DNA of 64,000 nt from an uncultured Pelagibacteraceae bacterium (GCA_902524535.1 CABZDR010000001.1:485001-549000), one strand, 5' to 3'. Counted from the stretch's first letter, positions 18,488-27,048 are shown. The notes: generated from the letters alone by a model not told the origin. Program-made: numbers and translations.

Positions 18488-18715
18488 GTGAAAAAAATTT
18501 TAATCTTTTTTACTTATAATATTATAGCAATTTTCTTAATTGTTTCTAATGCTTATGCATATTTAGATCCTGGAACTGGAAGTTTTATTCTTCAAGCCAT
18601 AATTGGTTTTTTAGCAGCTGTTTCAGCTGGTTTTTTATATTATTGGACAAAGGTGAAAAATTTTTTCTTAAAATTATTTAAGAAAAAAAATAATGACGAG
18701 AAAACTGATATTTGA
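18488..18715 (+). CDS. Small YLDPGTGS-motif membrane protein
   Basis: A 75-residue protein starting at GTG. Residues 1-24 look like a signal peptide or membrane segment ending NAYA. The conserved-looking motif YLDPGTGSFILQ follows, then a second membrane helix (AIIGFLAAVSAGFLYYW) and a Lys-rich tail. Small proteins with this motif are commonly seen beside sulfatase-like genes and NoeA-like methyltransferases, as here. Function is unknown; a partner subunit of the membrane sulfatase or of a glycan complex is possible. It overlaps the next gene by 23 nt. Confidence 0.7.
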   Translation: MKKILIFFTYNIIAIFLIVSNAYAYLDPGTGSFILQAIIGFLAAVSAGFLYYWTKVKNFFLKLFKKKNNDEKTDI

Positions 18716-20084
18716 TGATGGATCATTTAGAGATCCAGACGCAAGAGTAGTTCATTACAATGATACAATTTATAGAATTGTTTATCATAATGGATTTAAG
18801 AAATTTGATTTAATAAAAAAACTTTTAAAGGATGAGGCAATTTCAAAATACTTAATTGAAACAAAAGAAGTAGACCAGCAAGAGTTAGATTCCTTAGAAT
18901 TTGAAAATCAAAAAGATATAAAAGTTTTCAAACATAAAAAAGTTGATTTCATTTCATATCCTTATGAATGGAGTTTTCATAGATTAAAAGATGCTGCACT
19001 ACATCACCTTAATTTACACATTAGTCTTCTTAAAAAAGATGCAACATTGATTGACGCATACAGTTATAATATTCAATTTAATAATTATTCTCCTATATTT
19101 ATTGACCTTACTTCAATAAAAGAATACTCCGAGGGTGAATTTTGGAGTGGACATAAACAGTTCTGTGAAAGTTTTTTAAATCCTCTCGTTCTAAAATCAA
19201 AGCTTGGAATAAATTTCAATAATTGGTTTAAAGGAAATTTAGAGGGAATTGATACTGGTGAATTATCAAAATTGTTAAAATTTAGACATATATTTTCATG
19301 GAATATTTTTTATAATATTTTTCTTCTTAATTATTTTGAAAAAAAATACAAAAAAAAAGGAAATTTAAATATTACAAAAAACAAAAAATTAAAAAAAAAC
19401 TATTACATATCTATTCTAACAAATTTAAAGAGTTTTATAACTAATTTAAAACCCAAAAAAGAGTCAACAGTATGGGGGGAGTATTCAAGAGATAATACAT
19501 ATAATGATGAGGAGAAAAAAAATAAATATGAATTTATTTCAAGTTATTTTAATAAAACTAAATTTAATAGAGTTTTGGATTTAGGTTGCAATAATGGAGA
19601 ATATTCTAAATTAGCGATACAATCAGGTTGTAAGGGTGTTGTTGGTTTAGATTATGATCTTAATGCTATTGATGAAGCTTATTTGATTTCAAAAAAAGAA
19701 AGATTAAATTTTTTACCTTTATATTTTGATGTTTCAAATCCAAGTTCTAACATTGGATGGCATCAAAAGGAACGAAAAGGTTTTATGGAAAGAGTAAACT
19801 TTGACTTTGTATTGGCCCTAGCGTTTGAACATCATTTGGCTATAGCAAAAAATATTCCATTAGAAGATGTGATAAACTGGATAACATCCTTAGCATCAAA
19901 AGGTATAATAGAATTTGTTCCCAAAAATGATGTTACTATACAATCAATGATAAAATTAAAAGGTGATATCTTTCCAAATTATAATTTAGAAAATTTTAAA
20001 AATTTCCTATCCAAAAAGACAAAAATAACTTCAGAAAAAATTGTTAGTAAATCTGGCAGAACTTTATTTTCTTTTGAAAAATAA
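18693..20084 (+). CDS. SAM-dependent methyltransferase with N-terminal domain (NoeA-like)
   Basis: A 463-residue two-part protein. Residues about 1-220 form a domain starting with FRDPDARVVHYNDTIYRIV, a pattern seen in NoeA-like nodulation methyltransferases. Residues about 265-463 are a class I methyltransferase with RVLDLGCNNGEYS, VVGLDYD, and FDFVLALAFEHHLAIA after the SAM site. It overlaps the YLDPGTGS gene and sits beside the sulfatase-like gene, a combination that recurs in polysaccharide loci. The methyl acceptor is unknown. The ATG at 18693 gives the complete N-terminal domain. Confidence 0.72.
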   Translation: MTRKLIFDDGSFRDPDARVVHYNDTIYRIVYHNGFKKFDLIKKLLKDEAISKYLIETKEVDQQELDSLEFENQKDIKVFKHKKVDFISYPYEWSFHRLKDAALHHLNLHISLLKKDATLIDAYSYNIQFNNYSPIFIDLTSIKEYSEGEFWSGHKQFCESFLNPLVLKSKLGINFNNWFKGNLEGIDTGELSKLLKFRHIFSWNIFYNIFLLNYFEKKYKKKGNLNITKNKKLKKNYYISILTNLKSFITNLKPKKESTVWGEYSRDNTYNDEEKKNKYEFISSYFNKTKFNRVLDLGCNNGEYSKLAIQSGCKGVVGLDYDLNAIDEAYLISKKERLNFLPLYFDVSNPSSNIGWHQKERKGFMERVNFDFVLALAFEHHLAIAKNIPLEDVINWITSLASKGIIEFVPKNDVTIQSMIKLKGDIFPNYNLENFKNFLSKKTKITSEKIVSKSGRTLFSFEK

Positions 20085-20318
20085 TAATATTTAATAGCGT
20101 TCTTATTTATTTTTTATCTAAAAGACTGTAATTTAATGGCTTTGTGTTGAAATTAAAAAATACAATATCTACAATCTTGAACTTTATCTAAATATTTATG
20201 ATATTTAATTATTTTTTTTTGGATTTTCTATGGTAAATAATCTTTAAATGAAATTTACATATCGTCCAAAAATAAATAGTCTAACAGATTTTCAATAAAG
20301 TTTGTTTCAATAATATAA
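20085..20318. other. 234-nt intergenic region with no recognisable gene
   Basis: AT-rich spacer between two methyltransferase genes. Only very short frames occur (for example a 16-codon frame starting at about 20248), with no recognisable product. I see no hairpin terminator. It probably holds the promoter of the next gene. Confidence 0.4.
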
Positions 20319-21224
20319 ATGAAAAATCCAATTATAAATGAATTAAAAAGATTGAGATTAATTAATAAATCAAATTTAATTACAATAAGCAATAAAACTA
20401 GAGATAGAAAAATAAAAGTTTTTAAGGATAAAAAAACCAAAATTATTTTTTTAGAAAAGTATCTTGCTACCAAGGAATATTACACTTCTTTAAGATATAA
20501 AGACTATGATAAAAAAAATATTGAGAGTTTAAAAAATAAAACAACAAAATTGGTCTCTTCTGGTAATATAAAATTACCAATTATAGAGGACGACTACAGA
20601 AGGGTTTTTCAATTTAGTAAAATTTTAAAGAATAAAGATATATTGGATTTTGGCTGTGAATGGGGAGGATTTTTAAAATGTTTAAAAAATTATAAATCAT
20701 TAAATGCTGTTGAAATAAGACCAGAATGCATAAACTATATCCAAGCAAATATAAAAAAGATAAATGTTTTTGAAAATATTAATTCTTTTAAAAAAAAATT
20801 TGACATAATTACTTTATTTCACGTTTTAGAGCATCTTCCATATCAAATAGAAACTTTAAAAGTTTTAAAATCAAAATTAAAAAATAAAGGAAAAATAATC
20901 ATCGAGGTTCCTCATGCTGAGGATTTTTTAATTTTACAAGATGAGTTAAAAGAATTTAAGAAATTTACTTTTTGGAGCGAACATTTAATTCTCCATACTT
21001 ATAGATCTCTGAAGACCATACTCACTAGATCTGGATTTAAAAATATAGATATTCAATATTATCAAAGATATAATTTTTCAAATCATCTAGGTTGGTTTTT
21101 AAAAAGAAAACCTGGTGGACATAACTTTTATAAAGAAATTGTAAGTGATAGATTAAATTCATCTTATTGTGAGAATTTAAAAAAATTACGTCAAACAGAT
21201 ACTTTAATCGCTATAGCAGAATAA
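20319..21224 (+). CDS. Class I SAM-dependent methyltransferase
   Basis: A 301-residue methyltransferase of the Methyltransf_23 type. The SAM-binding loop ILDFGCEWGGFLKCL lies near residues 107-121, followed by LNAVEIRP, FDIITLFHVLEHLPYQ and GKIIIEVPHAED. These motif spacings are typical of enzymes that methylate sugars or small molecules in polysaccharide islands. The target is unknown. The gene is isolated by spacers of 234 and 249 nt, so it may have its own promoter, and the downstream spacer carries a tRNA-like remnant. Confidence 0.8.
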   Translation: MKNPIINELKRLRLINKSNLITISNKTRDRKIKVFKDKKTKIIFLEKYLATKEYYTSLRYKDYDKKNIESLKNKTTKLVSSGNIKLPIIEDDYRRVFQFSKILKNKDILDFGCEWGGFLKCLKNYKSLNAVEIRPECINYIQANIKKINVFENINSFKKKFDIITLFHVLEHLPYQIETLKVLKSKLKNKGKIIIEVPHAEDFLILQDELKEFKKFTFWSEHLILHTYRSLKTILTRSGFKNIDIQYYQRYNFSNHLGWFLKRKPGGHNFYKEIVSDRLNSSYCENLKKLRQTDTLIAIAE

Positions 21225-21300
21225 ATAAGGATTGCTGTCCTATGGATAATAGGAGAAATAGAGACAGACCGGAGCCTAGAGAGATAAAAATAAATTTATT
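21225..21300 (+). other. Hairpin-rich patch of slightly higher GC, function unknown
   Basis: Just after the methyltransferase stop lie two overlapping, mutually exclusive small hairpins: AGGA/TCCT (21228-21241) and CCTAT/ATAGG (21239-21253). A GC-richer run, GACAGACCGGAGCC, follows. There is no T-run, so it is not a standard terminator. The 10-mer GAGAAATAGA at 21253 recurs at 21353, at the edge of the tRNA-like remnant. It may be relic RNA-gene sequence. Confidence 0.25.
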
Positions 21301-21359
21301 TGCTTATTTGATAATTTTAAAACATAGTATACACATAATCATTAACTAATATGAGAAAT

Positions 21360-21442
21360 AGACGAATGGTGTAACTGATAGACGTGCTGGACTTAGATCT
21401 GTCGCTAGAAATAGTGTGAGAGTTCAAGTCTCTCTTCACTCA
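21360..21442 (+). pseudogene. Degenerate tRNA-Leu(UAG)-like sequence
   Basis: The 3' half is tRNA-like. It has a perfect T arm GAGAG-TTCAAGT-CTCTC (21418-21434) and a class II variable arm GCTA-GAAA-TAGT, as expected for leucine tRNA. The D-arm-like region GATAGACGTGCTGGACTTAG matches the usual tRNA-Leu layout and leads into a CTTAGA anticodon region (TAG). The anticodon stem pairs only with a 6-nt loop, so a base appears to be missing. The acceptor stem pairs in only about four of seven positions and there is no encoded CCA. It therefore looks like a decayed tRNA gene, possibly left by recombination in the island. Confidence 0.5.
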
Positions 21443-21473
21443 CTAAATTGAGCAAGGAATTTAAAAAGAAGAA

Positions 21474-22148
21474 ATGAAAAAAATATTGTTTTTAGGAAGA
21501 AAACATTGCGAAAATACTTCAAGAATATTTAGATATTTAAAAAAGAAAACAAAAAATGTACAATTAATTTATTCTTATTTTCCTGGGGAGTCTTTAAATT
21601 TAAAAAAAATAGATAAAAATTATGACTACATATTTTGTTTTAGAAGTTTTTATATATTAAGAAAAAATATTCTCAAAAGAGCAAATTTTGCAGCTATAAA
21701 TTTTCATCCCGGTCCACCTGAATATAGAGGTATGGGTTGTGTTAATTATGCGTTATATGATGAAGTAAAGAAATATGGTTGTACAGCTCATATAATGAAT
21801 AAGCATATTGATCTAGGCACAATTGTAAATGTAAAAAGATTTGCAGTAAAAAAAAAAGATACCGTTAATTCTGTTTTAAAAACAACATATAAAAATATGG
21901 AAATTCAAGCTAAAAAAGTTATGAATTTATTGATAAAAGATCCAACGAATTTAAAAAAACTTATCAATAAATCAAAAAAAGAAAAATGGTCTAAAAAAAT
22001 TTACAAAAAAAACAATTTAGATAAATTTTATGAAATAAAAATAAATATTTCCAAGAAGGATATAATTAAAAAAATTAGAGCTACAAATACAGAAAAATTT
22101 AAACCTTATTTACTAATTCATAATTACAAATTTATTTACAGTGAATAA
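21474..22148 (+). CDS. Formyltransferase-family protein (sugar N-formyltransferase-like)
   Basis: A 224-residue protein with the formyltransferase core. The Asn-His-Asp catalytic set is visible in AINFHPGPPEYRG (near residue 80) and the Asp of HIDLGTIV. At this length it lacks the C-terminal domain of methionyl-tRNA formyltransferase. The family uses N10-formyl-tetrahydrofolate to formylate an amino group. Placed directly before a neuB and an aminotransferase gene, it probably formylates an amino sugar or nonulosonic acid. It starts at ATG 21474 after an AAAGAAG stretch and is spaced 7 nt from neuB. Confidence 0.78.
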   Translation: MKKILFLGRKHCENTSRIFRYLKKKTKNVQLIYSYFPGESLNLKKIDKNYDYIFCFRSFYILRKNILKRANFAAINFHPGPPEYRGMGCVNYALYDEVKKYGCTAHIMNKHIDLGTIVNVKRFAVKKKDTVNSVLKTTYKNMEIQAKKVMNLLIKDPTNLKKLINKSKKEKWSKKIYKKNNLDKFYEIKINISKKDIIKKIRATNTEKFKPYLLIHNYKFIYSE

Positions 22149-22155
22149 TTAAATT

Positions 22156-23193
22156 ATGAAAGTTAACAAATTTTACAAAAATCTGAAAAAAACGTACATT
22201 ATTGCCGAAATTGGAGTAAACCATAATAACCGTTTATCTTTAGCTAAGAGATTAATAAAAGAGGCAAAAATCGCTGGTGCAGATGCAGTAAAATTCCAAA
22301 CCTTTTCCGCAGATAGACTTGTTATCCCAGGAACGCGGAAGGTCAAGTATCAAAAAAAAAATTATCATGATAAAGAAACTCATCATGAAATGATAAAGAA
22401 ATTAGAATTGAGTTTTAAATATCATAAGATCTTATTTGATTATTGTAAAAAAATTAAAATTGAATTTATTTCAACACCTTATGATGAAGAAAGCGCTAAG
22501 TTCTTGACTAAACTAGGTGTCAAAATATTCAAGACGGCATCTGCTAATTTAACAGATTATGAGTTGCACAAATATTTAGCAACTACTAGAAAACCAGTTA
22601 TAATTTCAACAGGTATGGCTACTATAAAAGAAATTAGCTCAACTTTAAAAATCTATAAAAACAAAGGTAACATTGCTTTGTTGCATTGCGTTTCAAACTA
22701 TCCATGTTCTTTAACGTCATTAAATTTAAATTCACTTAAACTTTTAAAAAAATATTTTAAATGTACAATAGGTTACTCTGATCATAGCAGGGGTAATCTT
22801 GCATCATGTATATCGGTAGCTCTTGGCTCCATGATAATAGAAAAGCATTTCACACTTAATAAAAATATGAGTGGACCAGATCACAAAGCTTCGTGTACTC
22901 CTAGTGAACTTAAAAATATGATTTACGAGATAAGGAAAACAGAATTAATTCTTGGAAAAGAAAAAAAAGAAAAACAAAGAGAAGAAAAAGAAATGTCAAA
23001 AATTTCAAAAAAGAGCTTATTTTATAGTATGAATTTAAAAAAAAATTCTTTATTAAAAAAAAATAGTCTTATTGCTTTAAGACCTGGATATGGCGTATCG
23101 CCAATGAATATTCCAAGAATATTAGGAAAAAGAATTAATCTTGACGTAAAAATAAAAGAACCATTTAAATTTAAGCATATAGGTAAAAAATAA
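22156..23193 (+). CDS. neuB: NeuB-type nonulosonic acid synthase, second copy
   Basis: A 345-residue stand-alone synthase with AEIGVNHNNRLSLAKRL, ADAVKFQTF, EFISTPYDEESA, VIISTGMATI, ALLHCVSNYP, TIGYSDHSRGN, and IEKHFTLNKNMSGPDH. It also has a C-terminal SAF-like domain (SLIALRPGYGVSP). It condenses PEP with a hexosamine to give a nine-carbon acid. It diverges clearly from the NeuB half of the fusion at 1563, so the strain probably makes two different nonulosonic acids. Its stop overlaps the next ATG by one base, part of a compact five-gene set ending with neuA. Confidence 0.9.
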   Translation: MKVNKFYKNLKKTYIIAEIGVNHNNRLSLAKRLIKEAKIAGADAVKFQTFSADRLVIPGTRKVKYQKKNYHDKETHHEMIKKLELSFKYHKILFDYCKKIKIEFISTPYDEESAKFLTKLGVKIFKTASANLTDYELHKYLATTRKPVIISTGMATIKEISSTLKIYKNKGNIALLHCVSNYPCSLTSLNLNSLKLLKKYFKCTIGYSDHSRGNLASCISVALGSMIIEKHFTLNKNMSGPDHKASCTPSELKNMIYEIRKTELILGKEKKEKQREEKEMSKISKKSLFYSMNLKKNSLLKKNSLIALRPGYGVSPMNIPRILGKRINLDVKIKEPFKFKHIGKK

Positions 23194-24056
23194 TGAATAA
23201 TTTTAAAAATGTATATGTTTCGACAGGATATTTCAAAAATTTAAATGGTACGCAAATGATTAAAAAATTTAGTTCCAATGGTATTTTTCAGTTAGAATTA
23301 TCAGGAGGTAAATTTTCTAAAAATATTGAATCAAATTTAATCAAACTAAGTAAAAAATATGACTTGAGAATTCATAATTACTTTCCACCACATGACAAAG
23401 GGTTTGTGATTAACCTTGCCAGCACAAATAAAAATGTTTTAAACAAAAGTATCAAACATGTAATAAGTGCAATAAATCTAGCTAAAAAAATGAAAAGTAA
23501 ATTTTATAGTTTTCATGCTGGATTCAGAATCGATCCAAATTTGAAATATTTGGGAAAAGAATTTTTAAAAACTAAATTAACCAAAAGATCTACAGCTTTA
23601 AAAAGGTTTAAAAAAAATGTTATTTTTTTGGAAAAAATTGCAAAAAAAAAAGGTATACAACTTTTTATTGAAAACAATGTGATTACAAAAAAAAATATTG
23701 AAAAATTTAATACAAATCCTCTTTTACTAACTAATCCAAAAGAAATTGTAGATTTTTTCAAAGATATGCCCAAAAGTGTTGGATTGCTTTTAGATGTAGG
23801 TCATTTAAAAGTTAGCTCATTAACAGAAGGCTTTTCTTTATCTGTTTCTATGAAAAAACTAAACAAATATATTAAAGGCTATCATCTTAGTGATAATAAT
23901 GGCCTAACTGATAGTAATGATAGTTTTTCATCCAAATCTTGGTTTTTTCAATATCTTAAAAAAGATCTAAATTATTATACAATTGAAGTTTATAATAAAT
24001 CATTTAAGGAATTAAAAAGGCAAAAAAAAATTATTGAAGATAATTTAAAAAATTAA
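23193..24056 (+). CDS. Sugar phosphate isomerase/epimerase-like TIM barrel protein
   Basis: A 287-residue protein of the xylose isomerase-like TIM barrel (AP endonuclease 2) superfamily. Landmarks are LELSGGKFS, LRIHNYFPP, SFHAGF (metal-binding His), LFIENN (metal-binding Glu), LLLDVGHLKV (Asp and His) and YHLSDNNG. Members isomerise or epimerise sugars with a divalent metal. In this set the hexosamine substrate of NeuB would need epimerisation, normally done by a hydrolysing UDP-sugar 2-epimerase, which is absent here. Whether this protein replaces it is speculation. Confidence 0.72.
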   Translation: MNNFKNVYVSTGYFKNLNGTQMIKKFSSNGIFQLELSGGKFSKNIESNLIKLSKKYDLRIHNYFPPHDKGFVINLASTNKNVLNKSIKHVISAINLAKKMKSKFYSFHAGFRIDPNLKYLGKEFLKTKLTKRSTALKRFKKNVIFLEKIAKKKGIQLFIENNVITKKNIEKFNTNPLLLTNPKEIVDFFKDMPKSVGLLLDVGHLKVSSLTEGFSLSVSMKKLNKYIKGYHLSDNNGLTDSNDSFSSKSWFFQYLKKDLNYYTIEVYNKSFKELKRQKKIIEDNLKN

Positions 24057-24062
24057 TTTTCT

Positions 24063-25529
24063 ATGCAACCAAAAAATTACTCAATTCCTGAATTAAATAA
24101 ATTTATTGTACCTGAAACCTGTAAACTAAAAAATTGCCTAAAGACATTAGATAAAAATGCAAACGGTTTAGTTTTTGTATGTAATAAAAAAAAGAAATTG
24201 ATTGGCGTAATTACTGATGGTGACATTAGAAGATACTTAATTAGAAAACCTAATCTAAATTCTTTTGTAACAGAAGTAATGAAGAAAAATTTAGTTTCTT
24301 TACCTGTCAACTCAAAACCAGAAAAAATTCGAGAAAAATTTAGTTCTGAAATTAAATTCATACCTCTAGTTGATAGCAACAATAGAATAGTTGACATGGC
24401 TAGTATTTACCGATTTAGCTTACTTCCTTTGTATGAGCCATATTTGAAAGGTAATGAACGAAAATATATTAACAGATGTATTGATTCTGGTTGGATTTCA
24501 AAAGGTGAATACGTCAAAAAATTTGAAGAGGCTTTTGGCAGAAAAATTGGTGCTAACAACACAATTTCAGTCACAAATGGTACCACAGCTATACAGCTTG
24601 CACTTGTAACATTGGGAGTTGGTCAAGGAGATGAAGTTATTGTTCCTAGTCTTACTTTTGCTGCAGTTTACAACGCCGTCATATTTAGTGGAGCTAAACC
24701 AGTTATGGTAGATATTAATTTGGAAACCTTAGGCTTAAATCATAAATTAATAGAAAAAAAAATAAGTAAAAAAACTAAGGCTATTATACCAGTTCATTTG
24801 TATGGTTGTCCTGTTGATATAGAAAATATTTGTAAGATAGCAAAAAAATTTAATCTTTTTGTAATAGAAGATTGTGCCGAGGCGCTTGGGAGCTATTACA
24901 AGAAAAGACATGTGGGAATTTTTGGTGATGCTGGCACATTTAGCTTTTATGGAAATAAAACGATTTCAACAGGAGAAGGTGGTATGGTTGTGTTTAAATC
25001 AAAAAAAAATTTTAATAAAGCTATGCTTATTAAAAATAATGGTATGTCCGACAAAAAAGCATATTGGCATGAAGATTACGGATTAAACTTTAAGATGACA
25101 AATGTACAGGCAGGTATAGGTTTGGCGCAAGTAGAACAATTTTCTAAAATTCTTAATAAAAAAAAACAAATTTCCAATTATTATATTAAAAAGCTTTCAA
25201 AACTTAAGACTGTTCAATTGGTAAAAACACCAAAAGAATGTGTAAATTCTTATTGGTTATTTACAATAATTTTGAATGATCAATCAAAAATTTCTAGAGA
25301 CAAATTAATAAAAAAATTTTTGCTTAACGGAATAGAAGCCAAAAGGGTTTTTTTTTCAGCCGATGAAATGCATGTATATAGAAAATATATAACTAGAAAA
25401 GAAATTTTTCCTAATTCTAAGCTAGTGTCTGCCAATGCTTTGTGTCTGCCCAGTTTTGTTAGTTTAAAAAAACCTTCTTTGGATAGGATTATATCTATAA
25501 TAGAAAGAGAAACTTTGCAGAAAGTATGA
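24063..25529 (+). CDS. Fusion: CBS domain pair + DegT/DnrJ/EryC1 aminotransferase
   Basis: A 488-residue protein. Residues about 1-118 form a CBS pair: KFIVPETCKLKNCLKTLD, GVITDGDIRRYLI, VTEVMKKNLVSLP, and FIPLVDSNNRIVDM. Residues about 120-488 are a complete PLP sugar aminotransferase with SVTNGTTAIQLAL, VPSLTFAAVYNAV, VIEDCAEALGS, and FYGNKTISTGEGG carrying the PLP Lys. The enzyme would install an amino group on a 4-keto sugar, as LegC/PseC do. In legionaminic loci CBS domains are normally attached to a nucleotidyltransferase (PtmE), so their presence here is unusual and may give nucleotide control. The stop overlaps neuA by 4 nt. Confidence 0.85.
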   Translation: MQPKNYSIPELNKFIVPETCKLKNCLKTLDKNANGLVFVCNKKKKLIGVITDGDIRRYLIRKPNLNSFVTEVMKKNLVSLPVNSKPEKIREKFSSEIKFIPLVDSNNRIVDMASIYRFSLLPLYEPYLKGNERKYINRCIDSGWISKGEYVKKFEEAFGRKIGANNTISVTNGTTAIQLALVTLGVGQGDEVIVPSLTFAAVYNAVIFSGAKPVMVDINLETLGLNHKLIEKKISKKTKAIIPVHLYGCPVDIENICKIAKKFNLFVIEDCAEALGSYYKKRHVGIFGDAGTFSFYGNKTISTGEGGMVVFKSKKNFNKAMLIKNNGMSDKKAYWHEDYGLNFKMTNVQAGIGLAQVEQFSKILNKKKQISNYYIKKLSKLKTVQLVKTPKECVNSYWLFTIILNDQSKISRDKLIKKFLLNGIEAKRVFFSADEMHVYRKYITRKEIFPNSKLVSANALCLPSFVSLKKPSLDRIISIIERETLQKV

Positions 25530-26254
25530 ATAATATTTTGTGCACAATATGTATGAGAGGCGGATCGCAGGGAGTAAAGAGCAAGAATATCAGATCGATT
25601 AATGGAAAACCGCTGATGTATTTTACAATAAAGCAAGCTATAAAATCAGGAATTTTTAACCACATAGTCATATCCACTGACTCAAAAAAAATATTGAATT
25701 GCGCTAAATCTTATGGTGCAGAAGGTTGGTTCATGCGCCCAAAGAGATTTTCAGATAATTACAGCTCAAAAATACCAGCAATTAGACATGCTTTGATAAA
25801 ATCTGAAGAACGTTACAACAAGAAATTTGATTTAATAGTAGATTTGGATGTTACTTCTCCATTAAGAAAAGTTGAAGATATAATTAATGCATATAAATTT
25901 TTTACAAAAAAAAAAGCGGATGTTTTGATAACAGGAACTAAGTCAAGAAGGAATCCCTATTTTAATATGGTTGAAATAGTAAAAAACAGAGTAAGAAAAG
26001 TTAAAATCGCAAAAAAAAAAATTTACAGAAGACAAGATGCACCCCAGACTTTTGATATGAATGCATCTATTTACATATGGAATAGAAAAACTTTAATTAA
26101 TTCTACTAATGAAATTAGGTCTTTAGAAAAAAATACAAAAAGTAAAACAATTTTTTATGAAATGCCTGAGGATAGATCATTAGATATTGATAGCGAGCTT
26201 GATTTTAAATTGGTAGAATTTTTACTAAAAAGTAGAAATAAAAAGATTATATAA
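25526..26254 (+). CDS. neuA: Acylneuraminate cytidylyltransferase, second copy
   Basis: A 242-residue CMP-nonulosonic acid synthetase. The nucleotide loop is ICMRGGSQGVKSKNIRSING, an altered but recognisable version of the PARGGSKG motif. It is followed by HIVISTDSKKI, DLDVTSPLRK, RRQDAPQTFDMNASIYIW and DRSLDIDSELD. It activates the product of the adjacent NeuB with CTP. The ATGA overlap with the aminotransferase gene makes it the last member of set B. It differs from the copy at 5947 in the loop and C-terminus, supporting separate substrates. Confidence 0.88.
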   Translation: MNNILCTICMRGGSQGVKSKNIRSINGKPLMYFTIKQAIKSGIFNHIVISTDSKKILNCAKSYGAEGWFMRPKRFSDNYSSKIPAIRHALIKSEERYNKKFDLIVDLDVTSPLRKVEDIINAYKFFTKKKADVLITGTKSRRNPYFNMVEIVKNRVRKVKIAKKKIYRRQDAPQTFDMNASIYIWNRKTLINSTNEIRSLEKNTKSKTIFYEMPEDRSLDIDSELDFKLVEFLLKSRNKKII

Positions 26255-26263
26255 ATAAAAAAG

Positions 26264-27025
26264 ATGATTAAAAATTTTTTTTTAAAAAGTGGATTTTTGA
26301 GAAGTCTTTATTGTTATATAAGATTTATATACTTTTTTTATTTACTTAAAAGGTATTCATTTTTTTATGAGGATAAATTAGAAAAATTAAATTCCTTAGA
26401 TCCTAATCTTTTAGGTTACGATGGAAGTGAAAATATTGATACAAAAACATATTTAAGTAGAATGCAAGCTTATGAAAAACAATCATTAATCGATGCTGCT
26501 AGCATAAAAAATTTTAAATTTTTGTTCTCTGGGGATAGAACTTCTTTATTAATCAACCCTTTAATGTCTTGTAGATTCATTGATAAAAAAAATGCAAAAG
26601 TTTTATCAGTTGGACCTAGAACAGAGGGAGAAATATATAATCTAATTTGCAAAGGTTTCTCTCTCAAGAATATTACAGCGATAGACCTGCAAACTTATTC
26701 TCCTTTAATTAAGTTAGGTGATATTCACAATCTTGAGTTGCCAGATGATTATTTTGACATCATAATTTGTGGTTGGACTATAGCCTACTCATATAATAGA
26801 GCAAAAGCTGCCTCTGAATTAATAAGAGTTGCTAAAAATAATAGTTTATTATCAATATCAGGCACTTATAAAGAAAAAGAAAAAATCTCAATTACTATTG
26901 AGGAATTAAGTGATTTATTTAAAGATAATATTAAAAAAATACTATTTAATTTAGATCATAAAGATTTTTCAGATGGGGATAAAAGAAAACATGTTATTTT
27001 AACTGCTTCACTTAAAAAGTCTTAG
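26264..27025 (+). CDS. Class I methyltransferase-like protein
   Basis: A 253-residue protein. After a hydrophobic, basic N-terminus and a region of unknown role, the second half shows a methyltransferase fold: AKVLSVGPRTEGEIYNL (SAM loop with GxR rather than GxG), ITAIDLQT, LELPDDYFDIIICGWTIAYS and ASELIRVAKNNSLLSI. The acidic SAM-ribose residue is the Asp of IDLQ. It might methylate a glycan. The weak glycine motif leaves activity uncertain. It lies 9 nt after neuA and may belong to the same transcript. Confidence 0.6.
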   Translation: MIKNFFLKSGFLRSLYCYIRFIYFFYLLKRYSFFYEDKLEKLNSLDPNLLGYDGSENIDTKTYLSRMQAYEKQSLIDAASIKNFKFLFSGDRTSLLINPLMSCRFIDKKNAKVLSVGPRTEGEIYNLICKGFSLKNITAIDLQTYSPLIKLGDIHNLELPDDYFDIIICGWTIAYSYNRAKAASELIRVAKNNSLLSISGTYKEKEKISITIEELSDLFKDNIKKILFNLDHKDFSDGDKRKHVILTASLKKS

Positions 27026-27048
27026 TAAATATTATATTACTATTTTCT

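Noticed and set aside
20255-20473. 72-residue minus-strand ORF over a methyltransferase start
   Set aside because: Overlaps the start of a well-supported gene; hydrophobic composition follows from AT-rich shadow reading.
21360-21442. Functional tRNA-Leu gene
   Set aside because: Acceptor stem mostly unpaired and anticodon loop short by one base; treated as a relic.
24077-24397. 106-residue minus-strand ORF opposite the CBS domain
   Set aside because: Shadow frame; the plus strand encodes clear CBS motifs here.
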